This document shows, in pieces, positions 11,201 through 23,200 of a DNA stretch of 64,000 bases. The translations under genes and the position numbers were made by a program. The notes beneath the pieces are model-generated. The model had not been told where the DNA came from and searched no databases. It worked only from the letters and a program-made list of their open reading frames with translations. This DNA comes from Oreohelix idahoensis (lineage: Eukaryota; Mollusca; Gastropoda; Stylommatophora; Oreohelicidae): NCBI GenBank assembly GCA_024509875.1, contig JAMPIV010012453.1, positions 186,001-250,000 of the forward strand, written 5' to 3'. The stretch's first letter is position 1. Every line of letters begins with the position of its first letter.

Positions 11201-14200
11201 TTTGTTCGACTTTTGTGTGCAGTATGCCTGTCTGGTCTGTAAAGGATTTGTTTTGCTGAAAATCTCAGCTGTTTGTCCATGGCCTCTTTTAATCTCTGAA
11301 GGATGATTCTATTTAATATTTTTCCTGGCACTGGTAAAACCATTTTTCCTCTGTAATTTGTGAACCCTTGCACATCTCTTTTCTTTAGCAACTTGACCAG
11401 GTATCCTTCCTTCCTGTCTGCTTGTTCCTGCAGTTAGTATCCAACATGTATGAGAAGTTGAAGTTTCCACATACTGTGTTTGGGATGTTATTGTACATGG
11501 TTATAAAAATTACAATTTTGCTTATATAATGTTTTATTAATTTATTGCTTTTAATATTAAACATCAGCATGGAAAAATTCAGAGGAAAAATTATAATCTT
11601 AAAAAGTTTGATTAATTGAGTGGTGGTGGATTATGAAAGCTAGGCAATAAAACTGAGTGGATGAAGTCAGGGGAAATGGGGAAATAAGTTATCTTGGAAA
11701 GTTGGATTAGTTGAGTGATGGTGGATTATGAAAACAGGGCAGGCTCACTGTGGGTATTGGAATGGGAAACAGAGATATACTTCTGGTGCAGTGCATCATG
11801 ACATGAACATTAAAGAATTAAAATCTTGCAAAGTTGATATTTTGTGCTCACTAAAGAGCACCAGAATAATGACACATTTTGTTCTCAGACTTGAGCACCA
11901 TCATATACAAATTTATTTCAGGATATTGTCACCTGTTGTTGTCAACAACAGCATGTGTTTTTAGCATCTTCAGATACATAAATAACATTTTTACTTAAAT
12001 TTGAAAAACAAATATTCCATTCTTGGTTTATGAAATGAAAGTTCACTGTTTCTGTCAGATGTAAGCAAGCTATGATCAGATATGTGTTTCTTCAAAGATT
12101 TTTAACTTTTTGCCACTGTGTAGACTTAAATTTATTTGTTTGTGTTGCAGTATATGCATGAACGAAATATATTACACCGTGATCTGAAAACTCAGAATAT
12201 ATTTCTAACCAAGAGTAAAATTATCAAAGTTGGAGATCTTGGTATTGCAAGGTAGGTTCACTGAAATAGAACAGTTGCAAGGCTTATAGTGAAACTGGTT
12301 TATAGGTTTAGTTGGGAATATTTGGCTCATTTTTCATCTAGAAACTCATAAGGTTTTTGTGTAAGGTTCTCATGAACTTATTTTATTTACTTTCACTGCG
12401 CCATTAAACAACATGGGGAGAAGCAGTTTTTCTTTTATGTTAGGTTGTTTTATGTTACTATAAGCATTGTACTGTTTCTTAAGAATTTCTTACACATTGT
12501 CTATCCACCTTTCTAGATTGTCTTCTGTTGAACACTTGTGCTAGTAGCTGATTGTCCTGTATTGTGATGAGGTATTCATTTTCTTCAAGTACCATGCCAA
12601 TCGGCATTGGCAGTCAGGTCTGTCCACAGCTTCCTGTCCCTTAAGCTGTTTATCACTTTGTTGGTTTTTCCACACCAATATATTAAGCTTTTCAGTGCCT
12701 TCTGTCATTGTTGTCCTCTGTTTTTAAATCATTTTTCCTCACAATGTATTTCATGGTTTGCTTCCATATGACTGGATCCGTTCAGTGTAACAAAAAACTC
12801 TTCCTTATCTTCATTGAGAAAAATATGTTGCGTAGGATTCTTTTTTTCTGGATGCTGTTTTTTATTTATTCAGTACCTTTCAGCTCCTTACTGAGCATAG
12901 GCCATCAACAAGTATGCAAAGCCTTCCATTCAGAGTCTTCTATAACTCCCTTATACCTATGTCTAATTCCCTTTTCTGTGCCTTTTTTTGATCTTCCTCT
13001 ATATGTTTTACCCTCTGAATTCCAGAACAAGGACTGACCTTGGAACACTTACAACTTTTTGTTGTTGTTGTCTTAATGTGTGTCTGTGGTGAAGTGGGAT
13101 GTTATAAATATTTATAGGGGACTTAGTGTACTGACTGAGATCAGCTGTGAAGGTATCTATATCTAATAAGAGTAGTGTATTATAGATAACCTTACTTGCT
13201 GCCACATATGTATACCTCAGTCAGAATTATTCTGGAATAGTGTGATGACTACGTTATATGTCTAGGGTATGTGTATGATGAAGTGTAAGTCATAACAACA
13301 ACAGACAGATAAACAATTTAATTTATTCCACCACACTTGACAACACTGTGACACTCACATACATAAAACACTCTACGAGGATATCTTAAAGGAGTCACTG
13401 ATAACTTTTCAAATAACAATATGTATTCAGTGCTGTCATGAATGTATATGTGTCCTGATTCAAATACAAAGGGAACCAGGAATCACAATCAATTTTAATT
13501 ACAAGTTATATGTACAGAATTTATTAATATGAATCTTGTAGTGACATATATTATTAATAGTATCCTATGTGTGTCAGTTGTGTAGTAGTAATATGAGGTA
13601 ATACTGGTTTTGTTTTGTTCAAGCTCTGTTGGTATTTGTCATCATGACTTCAATAGTTTGTTTCTATTGGAACTAGTATTGGAGATGTTCTCAGTTCCTG
13701 GTATTAAAACATTTAAATTCCCCTCTTAATTTTATTTTACAATGTCATTTTAAGATGGGGGTACATAATGTTGAGCTCCATGGCCACACTCTCTTATCTT
13801 TCGTGATGACTGCAGTAAAAGACTCCTCTGCTCGATTACTTTAATGAGTTCTGGAGCCACCTCACTGGTTGCTATATGGACCAAGGAGTATGCTGTCCAC
13901 CTCTGGCTTCAGCAAAGCTCTGACCAGGTGCTGCTCAATAACTTTAAGACCACGGTCCCTGAAACAAGAAGGTTGTACCTTCTACGTCAGAACTAATTTA
14001 TACTCTATTTCTACACTGAGCACAATACATCACAAACATTGAGTTCAGAGCGTTAGGCCAACTGTCAGCTTCATCTGAAATACTTTATACCAGTATTTCC
14101 CTCCCTAATGGTTACTACGCCTCTGCAATTCCAGCATTATTTCTTTCTAGTCAATAATCTAGGTGTCAGTGTACTGTTTGGCCATTCCATGCAGTTTTAC

Positions 14201-17200
14201 TTTCCTCCGACACCTTCTGTTCAGGCTGGAGCACTATAGGCTTTACATCATGTTCGCTACTGAACTACACATATATACAGACATAAATTATCAATTTACA
14301 TTCAATTTTCATTAAAAGATATTGAATATTTCAAGCTTACCACAATTCATGGAAATAATAAACAGTTTCGTTGACTGGCAATGAATATAGCACAACTCCG
14401 ATCTGCCGATGTCCCAGGCTTTATTTTATAAAAAATATACACTGGTGCTCAACGCACTGCTTCTTAGTAGGTTTATTACAAGATGTGGCAAGGAACAGAC
14501 GCTCTGAATTGAGTATATTCGCAGCTCTACCCAATCAAACCATGTCTACACATCTTTTCAAAAAAATACCCCTTTTCACGTTTCCCCTGACAACACAAGA
14601 TAGTATTTATAGCCCGACCAATCGTGTTTAGTCTTACATTTGTTGCGCTCCAATCAAATAGGAGTTAACATGGTAGGCTATTTCCGTAACGTAATGTTTT
14701 TTCAAACACGTTATAAAAAAATTTTATGAGCAGAAATGATTTCATGCTGTCAGGCACCCCCACTATTTTATTTTGGCCATAACTTGGTAATTCCTAGACT
14801 ATTTGCGTAACGTTTTACATATTCTTTGTCAGCAAACCCTAAGGAACCCAAATATACGAATTTAATGGAGCCCATATGCATTTTCTTCTAGGATAGTCGT
14901 GCTGTTACTACCTTCTCACTTCCAAACTTGAGGGTGTCTGGGTACTGTCATGTTTTCAAACGTAAACCGGTATAATGTCATAATTCCCAATAAGCGTTTT
15001 TCAGGATTTTAAAACCTAACTCTGGTATGGGTAGGGTTTTTATCACTGACGATTTGAAAAAAAGCCAGTGCTTGTGGCCTTACACGCGTGATGGCAGCAA
15101 TTGTGTATCGCGCGACGCGTGTTTAGTGTTGCATGTGTCCTTGCTTTCTGCCTCTCCCTTCTCTCTATCCTTTAGTCCATCTGTCTTTTAGTTACGCCGT
15201 GTATAAAATGGAATGAATGAAATATTAAATTTAGGTCATTGATCAGCTTGCGTATCTCAAGGTTTTTCCAAGAAATACAGTACACGTTTCATTGAAGAAA
15301 GCGGGTAATAATACAGTAGGCTTTTACTATCAACGTGAAAGCGTTACAATTTGCAGACGAAGGAGAACACAGGGGGATTTTGCGTACAGTCATTGTGACA
15401 GCACTGTTCTTTACCATTCTTCTTTCCTTTTATTAAATTTATTTGTTAGGCTTTGCATTTACGTTTTAATTTATATATGGGGATTAGAATAATTCACGAC
15501 ATCTCCCCTCTTAAAACAGACATTATATGTCAGTCCTTTATTCTATATACACATAGAGAAATTTATTATTATTTCTGGGGTTTACGGTGATTCTCATCAC
15601 ACGGATGGCGGCTTAAAAAATCCGCTCCCAAATTTGTTTTTCCAGATATATACTCAATGCTAAAATTATATGGAGCCAAAAGTAAGGACCATCGGAGTAA
15701 CCTAGAGTTCTCATGCCTAGCCTGGGCTAGAAACGATAAAGGTTTGTGATCCGTTTGCAACTTAAATGCCTTCCCATACAGATAAATATTGAATTTCTTT
15801 ATTGCCCATATTACTGCAAGACATTCTTTTTCGCTAGTTGAGTAGTTGATTTCAGCTTTATTCAACTTTCTGCTAGCATATGCCACTGGGCTTAATTCCC
15901 CATCCAATGCATCTGATTTCTGTAGTAGAGTTGCACCTAACCCAATATTACTGGCATCCGTCCTTACTATGAATTCTTGACTTAAGTCAGGTAATTTCAA
16001 AATAGGTTTACTTGTGAGCTTTTCCTTCAATTCTTGGTAAGCCATTTCACATTGTGGTGTCCATGTAATGCGATCTGGATGTCCTTTACGTGTCAAATCA
16101 GTTAACGGTGCACATATGGAATTAAAGTTTTTGATATACTTCTGGTAGAAACCACATAATGAGACAAAGGATCTCACGTCCTTCTTGGTTTGTGGTCTCG
16201 GGGCTTTCTTTAGTTTCTCTAAATTCTTTGGGTCAGGGGTCATGTTTCCCTGATAAACTGTGTGTCCCAAAAATTCCAATTCTTTACATCCAACGCAACA
16301 TTTGGTTGGTCGGGCTGTTAAATTTGCTTCCCTAAGTCGATTAAACAGCATATTCAGAGAGTCAATGTGTTCCTCAAATGTTTCTGTTGCTATAAGGATA
16401 TCATCCATGAAATTTGTTATATATGGATTATTCAGAGGGTCCAATAATTTTCTCATCATTCTAGAGAAGACACTAGGCGCATTCTTCAATCCAAATGGCA
16501 ATCTATTAAACTCATAGTGTCCTTCTGAGGTACTAAAAGCTAGGTATGGTCTAACCTCAGGCTTTACTGGAATCTGATAGTATCCTTTACTCAGATCCAC
16601 TTTTGAGAAATATTTAGCTTTATTTAGCCTGGCAAACAACTGATTTGTATCCGGCAATGGATCCACCTGTCCTTCTGTAATAGCATTCAGTCTCCTGGAT
16701 GGGTTTGAAAAAAAATCGAAAAAAGGTGATTCGTCTTACGAGGACAAAGGACAAAGAAAATAGTCTACGTTACGGCCACAAGGCCTTCGTCAGGAAAGGA
16801 AAGAAAGTGAAGGCTAGATAGGACACATAAAAACTAAATAAAATAAAAACTGGGTACTTCCCTGAAGGCAAGAACCGAAATTCTATCAAAATCGCTGTCC
16901 TGTTGATAAGCGCGTGGCTGAACAGAAAGCGACTTCCGCCGCCGGATGTACACAATGCATACTAAGAAACTAAAAAACGAAACCGGAAAATGAACTACCC
17001 AACGTGATAAAAGTGGGGACTGGAAATAATAAGGGACAGAATGAGTGGGAGATAAATAAATATGAAATAAAAAAATGTATATGGCATACAAATAGAAGAA
17101 TAGGATAAGAGTGGAAAGAGTAAAATAGAGCAAGAGAGGAGAGGGTGACCTCAGACAAAGGTGTGAAAAGTGTTGAGACCGGCTGGTTTTAGACACCCCA

Positions 17201-20200
17201 TGCGGTGGATAAGACGGTTCTCAAGCTGTTCTCGGCTGGCAGTGTCAGAGGAGCAGGATCGGATCGCTGTGACCTGGATGTCGATGGGACCATGGTGGTC
17301 AGGACCATTGAAGTGTATAGCAACTGGTGTTGACTTTTGCTGAGCGATGTCATTTAAGTGCTGGCTGAATCTGTCCCCAAGTCGTTTGCCTGTTTGGCCA
17401 ATATAGGTTTTGCAGCAACGTTTACATATGATCGTATAAATGACATTGCGCGATTCACACGTGAAGCTACTAGTGATGGTGTACGTAGCCTTAGGAAAGG
17501 ACACCTTCTGGGTTGAGATGACATACTTGCACGTGTTGCATCGTGTCCGACCACAGGGTAGTGTGCCAAAGTGAGTGGCATTCTCCTTTGGGAGACGGCT
17601 GTGAACAAGAAGATCCTTCAAGTTCTTGTCACGTCTATATGCCACCAAAGGTGCTTCACTGAATACTTTTTGGGTCAGAGGCTCTGCTTGGAGGATAGGG
17701 AGGTGGCGGAAAAGGATCTGTTTGACAGTAGTACTGTGAGGGTGATGGGTCAAGATTAATTTGACTCTATCCGAAGTGGATTTATGGTGAGGTTTGAGGG
17801 CCTCCAGACGAGAGATGGGGAGCACACGTTGGAGAGCAGAGGTGAGAACATGTTCTGGATAAAGTCTGTTACGGAAAAAATCCAACATCTCATTAGCTCG
17901 TAAGTGGAAGTCATCGTCGTCTTGGCATAAACGGCGGAGGCGGAGAAGTTGTGAAAAAGGAAGGGAGTCACGACAGGCCCGAGGATGAGAAGAGGTATAC
18001 AGGAGGTAGCTGTGGGCATCTGTCGGCTTGTAGTATACTGAGGTATTAAGGCCGGAGGGCGTGATAGAAATAGTAATGTCAAGGAAGTTGACAGATACTG
18101 TGGAGACGAGGGAGGTGAACTTGATGGTGGGGTGAAAGTGGTTCACAAAGTCGATGAAGCGGTGTAAATCAGTCTCAGACATATCTGTGAGACCTATGCC
18201 ATCATCGATATATCTGCGGTAAAACCCAGGGAAAGGACCGGAGTATTGTTGCCATATCTGATGCTCCAAGTGGCCCATGAATAGACAGGCATAGCTGGGA
18301 CCCATCTTCGTTCCCATGGCAACACCGCTAATTTGGTCAAAAAACTGACCATTGAATTCAAAGGAATTCAGTTGAAGGACCAGTTCAGCAAGACGGAGAA
18401 GAGTGACAGTGGATATAGAAGGGCAAGTGCGTTGGTCCAGAAAAAACTGAAGAGCTCGGAGACCATCAGAGTGGGGAATAGAGGTATACAGAGAGCAGAC
18501 GTCCAGCAAGAAAAGACGGTAGGAGCGGTCTGCTGGGAGTCGGATAGAGGAGAAAGTTGTAAGAGCGTGATTGGTGTCTTTGATGAAGGAGGGAAGATTC
18601 ACAACGATAGGCTGGAAAATGCTATCGAGAAAGTCAGAAATGTGTTCAGTAGGACAAGAACAGGCTGAGACAATAGGTCTTCCAGGGTTTCGATCTTGTG
18701 AATTTTGGGGAGCATGTAGAATACAGGCTTGCCCAAAGAGCTGTCATGAATCCTGAGATGAGATGCTTCGGGAGGAAGATCATTACTAGTGATAAGCTGT
18801 TTAATCGTGTTGTGTACAATGCGATTGTTAGAGACAGTCGCATCGCTGGTCCTGGACCTGTAAAAAGAGCCATTGGTCAACTGGTTTTTACCTTCACTTA
18901 GGTACAAGTCCTTCTGCCAGACGACAATGGCTCCTCCCTTGTCAGCCGGTTTGATGACAATGTCGTCTCTACGGCGAAGAAGGGAGAGAGCACCAGACTC
19001 CGCCGAAGTGAGATTGGAATAATGCAATCTACGAGGGCGGAGCTGCTGAATGTCATGGATGGTGTTCTTGATATACAGGTCCAGGGCATGAGAGGCTCCA
19101 GGTTTAGGTGTAAAGGGAGGTTTAGTAGAGTCAGAAAAGCGTGCGAAGATGTCGGATTCAGCCTGAGACTGCGGAGTGCTGTCTTTCTCTCTAAAATGGA
19201 GCTTCAGCCTCATGCGACGGTGAAACCAATGAACATCCTGGAGGAGATTGTATTGGTCTAGGGTCGGACGAAGAGGAACAAGCATCTCATCTCAGGATTC
19301 ATGACAGCTCTTTGGGCAAGCCTGTATTCTACATGCTCCCCAAAATTCCCAAGATCGAAAACCCTGGAAGACCTATTGTCTCAGCCTGTTCTTGTCCTAC
19401 TGAACACATTTCTGACTTTCTCGATAGCATTTTCCAGCCTATCGTTGTGAATCTTCCCTCCTTCATCAAAGACACCAATCACGCTCTTACAACTTTCTCC
19501 TCTATCCGACTCCCAGCAGACCGCTCCTACCGTCTTTTCTTGCTGGACGTCTGCTCTCTGTATACCTCTATTCCCCACTCTGATGGTCTCCGAGCTCTTC
19601 AGTTTTTTCTGGACCAACGCACTTGCCCTTCTATATCCACTGTCACTCTTCTCCGTCTTGCTGAACTGGTCCTTCAACTGAATTCCTTTGAATTCAATGG
19701 TCAGTTTTTTGACCAAATTAGCGGTGTTGCCATGGGAACGAAGATGGGTCCCAGCTATTCATGGGCCACTTGGAGCATCAGATATGGCAACAATACTCCG
19801 GTCCTTTCCCTGGGTTTTACCGCAGATATATCGATGATGGCATAGGTCTCACAGATATGTCTGAGACTGATTTACACCGCTTCATCGACTTTGTGAACCA
19901 CTTTCACCCCACCATCAAGTTCACCTCCCTCGTCTCCACAGTATCTGTCAACTTCCTTGACATTACTATTTCTATCACGCCCTCCGGCCTTAATACCTTA
20001 GTATACTACAAGCCGACAGATGCCCACAGCTACCTCCTGTATACCTCTTCTCATCCTCGGGCCTGTCGTGACTCCCTTCCTTTTTCACAACTTCTCCGCC
20101 TCCGCCGTTTATGCCAAGACGACGATGACTTCCACTTACGAGCTAATGAGATGTTGGATTTTTTCCGTAACAGACTTTATCCAGAACATGTTCTCACCTC

Positions 20201-23200
20201 TGCTCTCCAACGTGTGCTCCCCATCTCTCGTCTGGAGGCCCTCAAACCTCACCATAAATCCACTTCGGATAGAGTCAAATTAATCTTGACCCATCACCCT
20301 CACAGTACTACTGTCAAACAGATCCTTTTCCGCCACCTCCCTATCCTCCAAGCAGAGCCTCTGACCCAAAAAGTATTCAGTGAAGCACCTTTGGTGGCAT
20401 ATAGACGTGACAAGAACTTGAAGGATCTTCTTGTTCACAGCCGTCTCCCAAAGGAGAATGCCACTCACTTTGGCACACTACCCTGTGGTCGGACACGATG
20501 CAACACGTGCAAGTATGTCATCTCAACCCAGAAGGTGTCCTTTCCTAAGGCTACGTACACCATCACTAGTAGCTTCACGTGTGAATCGCGCAATGTCATT
20601 TATACGATCATATGTAAACGTTGCTGCAAAACCTATATTGGCCAAACAGGCAAACGACTTGGGGACAGATTCAGCCAGCACTTAAATGACATCGCTCAGC
20701 AAAAGTCAACACCAGTTGCTATACACTTCAATGGTCCTGACCACCATGGTCCCATCGACATCCAGGTCACAGCGATCCGATCCTGCTCCTCTGACACTGC
20801 CAGCCGAGAACAGCTTGAGAACCGTCTTATCCACCGCATGGGGTGTCTAAAACCAGCCGGTCTCAACACTTTTCACACCTTTGTCTGAGGTCACCCTCTC
20901 CTCTCTTGCTCTATTTTACTCTTTCCACTCTTATCCTATTCTTCTATTTGTATGCCATATACATTTTTTTATTTCATATTTATTTATCTCCCACTCATTC
21001 TGTCCCTTATTATTTCCAGTCCCCACTTTTATCACGTTGGGTAGTTCATTTTCCGGTTTCGTTTTTTAGTTTCTTAGTATGCATTGTGTACATCCGGCGG
21101 CGGAAGTCGCTTTCTGTTCAGCCACGCGCTTATCAACAGGACAGCGATTTTGATAGAATTTCGGTTCTTGCCTTCAGGGAAGTACCCAGTTTTTATTTTA
21201 TTTAGTTTTTATGTGTCCTATCTAGCCTTCACTTTCTTTCCTTTCCTGACGAAGGCCTTGTGGCCGTAACGTAGACTATTTTCTTTGTCCTTTGTCCTCG
21301 TAAGACGAATCACCTTTTTTCGATTTTTTTTCAAACCCATCCATCGTATTCCACGTCTTACCGCAGTTCCCCTCCACTTCCTCATTCAGTCTCCTGTAAT
21401 CTATACAGAGTCTATGTTCTCCAGAGGGCTTCCTTAAGAGTACAACACCGGAACTATACGAAGATTCACTGTGTGAAATAATTCCTTCCTTCAACAGATA
21501 GTCTATCTCTTCCTTCAAAGCTTTCTCCTTAGCAAACGGAATCGAATATGGTTTCATACAGACAGGTCTATCAGTTTCATATCATATTCCAATAGGTTTG
21601 TATGCCCTGGTCGGTCTGTTAACACCTCTGCATGATTATTTAGAACCTGTTGCACTCTCTCTTTCTGAGTTTTCGTTAAATGTGTACTGATTTTCACCTG
21701 TGCTGCTGTATCACAGGGGTGTAATGGATATTCAAATGATGAAAGTGGTTCCTTTTTCATCTCCATGGCGATGGACAAGGTCAACAAGTGTGTCTCTTCC
21801 TGATGTTCTCTTTCCAAATATTTCTTCAGGAGATTCACATGATAGATTTGTTCTTTCCCCTTCTTATCTATCTTATAATTTGTTCTAGACACCTTCTCTA
21901 GAACTGTATATGGACCCTGCCATCCAATTTGTAACTTATTCTGACTCCCGGGCAAAAGAAGCAGTACCTTCTCTCCCACAGCCAAATCTCTGTCTTTCGC
22001 CTTCCTGTTATAATAGGCAGCATGTTTCTTCCTGGCTTGTTTCAAATTTTCATTGGCAAGTTTCCAGCCAGTTTTTAAACGAGTGGTCAGCTCATTCACA
22101 TATTGGTATGAAGATGTAATGTTTTCCTCTGCCTTTTCATCAGTCCACGTTCTTAACAAAGCTACATATGGACCTTTAATTGTGTGGACCTATTTGTCCA
22201 TGCACCGGTATGGTCTCTTCCACTCGAAGCTCTATAGTGATGATTTTTCCTCCCAGAATTATCATTCACAAAACGACCGCTACCAATTTTTCTTTTGGGG
22301 CTTTCTCCCCACTTAAAATTCTTGATGAGAGATTTCCTCTCTACATCCTCTTCCTCCAGTTTGTTTAAGTCCGATTGAGGGATTGTCGGCTTATCCTGGG
22401 GTAAGACATCTTTTTGCACTCTCCGCATAGTGGCCATTGTAAAACAGTTAAGTGAAGCTTGTCCGTGAAAAGGGGCTTCCCATTCCATTTGGTCCACTTT
22501 ATCAAATCTATTTTTCTTTTTATTATCACGCCTAATTTTGCCCCGTGGCGTGTCCAGGTCCTGATCAATGTTCCCACTTGTGGGTGTTCCCTCATGTGCT
22601 ATGCTACACCTTTCTACAAAATTCTCAATGTCCCATCTTGCTTTGGGCCAATAATAATTGTGAGCCACCTTTTGAATGATGGTACCTATCTTCTCATGGT
22701 CCCCATCTGGTTTCACATGTAGGCTCCTTATTAAGTCTGCCCTATATCTTTTAGGAAGTACCAGCTGTCCCTGACCTTTGGATCTAGCTCCAGTCTTCCT
22801 ATACATCAACTTGTTTTTCATGTAAAAATCTCCCTTGCCTGGAGTTGTATGACAAGTTGACAATTTTCTGAAACAAGGCTTGAGTGTTTTATCCCCAGCC
22901 TGTGCCTTCCTCATCTCTTCTGGAGTGGTATCCAACATAATATCCTCCTCCTGTCTTGAGGTCGACCTGACCTGAAGGGTGGCCATATACACAGGTTTCC
23001 TTCTGCAACGGTCAGTGTCATGATTGTCCATCTGACAATTTTTACACCACCTTTTTCCTTGGTTGAAAGATTTTCTTTCATCATATTTCCTTTCATCGAA
23101 TTGTGGGAATTTATTTTTATTTTCATACCGTGGCCTATCAAACTGGTGCTTACCTTTGTTTTGATCCCTAGGATCAAATTTATTAAAGTTCTGTGGTGCC

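Larger units (their letters stand above)
16698..21382. mobile_element. Pair of Penelope-like elements in head-to-head inverted arrangement
   Basis: Two copies of one element face away from each other: A on the minus strand (16698-19283) and B on the plus strand (19284-21382). Arms of about 2.06 kb (16706-18770 and 19284-21345) are nearly identical inverted repeats; the middle ~0.5 kb is 5' sequence present only in A. The block is flanked by the 14-bp duplication CATTCAGTCTCCTG (16684-16697 and 21383-21396) within the retrotransposon's RT gene. At the right edge, about 35 bp (to 21382) are not part of the inverted repeat. Inverted partial dimers are known for Penelope-like elements. Confidence 0.88.

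Noticed and set aside
15292..15492. Open frame repeated at 26587-26787
   Set aside because: Lies in both LTR copies, 66 codons, low complexity; a shadow of the LTR duplication.
18333..18668. 111-codon frame identical to one at 19381-19716
   Set aside because: Antisense shadow of the Penelope-like RT, duplicated only because the element is present twice.
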